A stretch of DNA of 6,523 nt, taken from NCBI GenBank assembly GCA_028283985.1, contig JANQSQ010000184.1, positions 1 to 6,523 on the forward strand. The letters run 5' to 3'. Source of the DNA: Rhodothermales bacterium. GTDB taxonomy: Bacteria > Bacteroidota > Rhodothermia > Rhodothermales > VXPQ01. The notes under the pieces were generated by a model. It searched no databases and was not told where the DNA came from. It worked only from the letters and a program-made list of their open reading frames with translations. Positions within the stretch are counted from its first letter, which is position 1; the number at the start of each line of letters is the position of its first letter. Positions 6,423 through 6,523 of this stretch are shown here, one piece after another. Made by a program: the position numbers and the translations under genes.

Positions 6423-6523
6423 AAAAAATCCTTCTCCATCGACAACTCTCCGATCTTCGCGTGAAGCGCCACGATCTTCCTGTCCCGTTCGTCGGAAGCA
6501 GGACCTCGGCTTCGCCTGAAGGA
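6395..6523 (-). CDS. IS3-family transposase OrfA, C-terminal end (5' end outside window)
   Basis: The last 42 codons of OrfA are visible and the frame is open to the window edge. OrfA is the small helix-turn-helix DNA-binding subunit; the visible part is its C-terminal leucine-zipper-like tail, which mediates multimerisation. The segment DERDRKIVALHAKIGELSM followed by EKDFLSEALG closely matches the family's usual LHAKIGxLTVExDFLxxALG ending. The TAG stop is at 6397-6395, and orfB overlaps in the -1 frame, as usual in IS3 elements. The helix-turn-helix would lie to the right of the window and cannot be checked. Confidence 0.8.
   Translation of the reverse strand, partial: SFRRSRGPASDERDRKIVALHAKIGELSMEKDFLSEALGLDR
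6422..6428 (-). other. -1 ribosomal frameshift slippery heptamer T TTT TTA
   Basis: On the minus strand, orfA codons GAT TTT TTA contain the X XXY YYZ heptamer T TTT TTA in the right phase. A -1 slip here continues as ATC GGA GGC and runs without a stop through SRPIEERRS into the conserved OrfB start. IS3 elements normally make the OrfAB transposase this way, although most use A AAA AAG. Confidence 0.65.

Larger units (their letters stand above)
6180..6523 (-). mobile_element. IS3-family insertion sequence fragment
   Basis: The minus strand carries the 3' end of an orfA and the 5' third of an orfB in the -1 frame, the standard IS3-family arrangement. The element continues beyond the right window edge. 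On its other side, orfB homology stops abruptly near 6180, so the catalytic DDE domain is absent and this copy cannot encode a full transposase. I found no convincing terminal inverted repeat or target-site duplication at the 6180 boundary. Confidence 0.85.

Overview
The window is about 6.5 kb of bacterial chromosome, probably from a member of the Bacteroidota/Rhodothermota side of the tree. The lineage is inferred from two adjacent Tat-exported sugar-metabolism proteins, the scarcity of strong Shine-Dalgarno sequences, and a small secreted protein whose mature N-terminus would be Gln. It is not proven. The left two thirds has GC-rich coding sequence (58% and 75% in two 60-base lines counted). 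The right third is mixed, with a stretch of about 29% GC at 5641-5820.

Left to right on the plus strand: the C-terminal part of a type ISP restriction-modification enzyme, cut by the window edge; a hairpin; then a probable two-gene operon of a Tat-exported Gfo/Idh/MocA-family oxidoreductase and a Tat-exported TIM-barrel sugar isomerase/epimerase-like protein. Facing them, with only 8 bp between stop codons, is a complete murA on the minus strand with a recognisable promoter.

The murA upstream region (4596-5065) holds no convincing long gene. It contains an inverted repeat over the murA promoter, a minus-strand frame with a CxCxxC...SCG zinc-ribbon-like pattern that may be a small gene or a relic, and a three-tier nested inverted repeat just before the next plus-strand gene. 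Two unrecognised small secreted proteins follow (104 and 219 aa), separated by a perfect 13-bp hairpin. The window ends in the remains of an IS3-family insertion sequence on the minus strand: the orfA 3' end, an in-phase -1 slippery heptamer, and an orfB that breaks off after about 80 codons.

Functionally, the oxidoreductase and isomerase plausibly act together on a sugar or glycoside outside the cytoplasm. murA is a housekeeping cell-wall gene. The type ISP enzyme, the zinc-ribbon-like frame, the AT-rich secreted pair and the IS3 relic look like accessory material around that core. The best candidate for something undescribed is the secreted pair at 5066-6117 with the hairpins directly ahead of each start codon; no function can be assigned from sequence alone.
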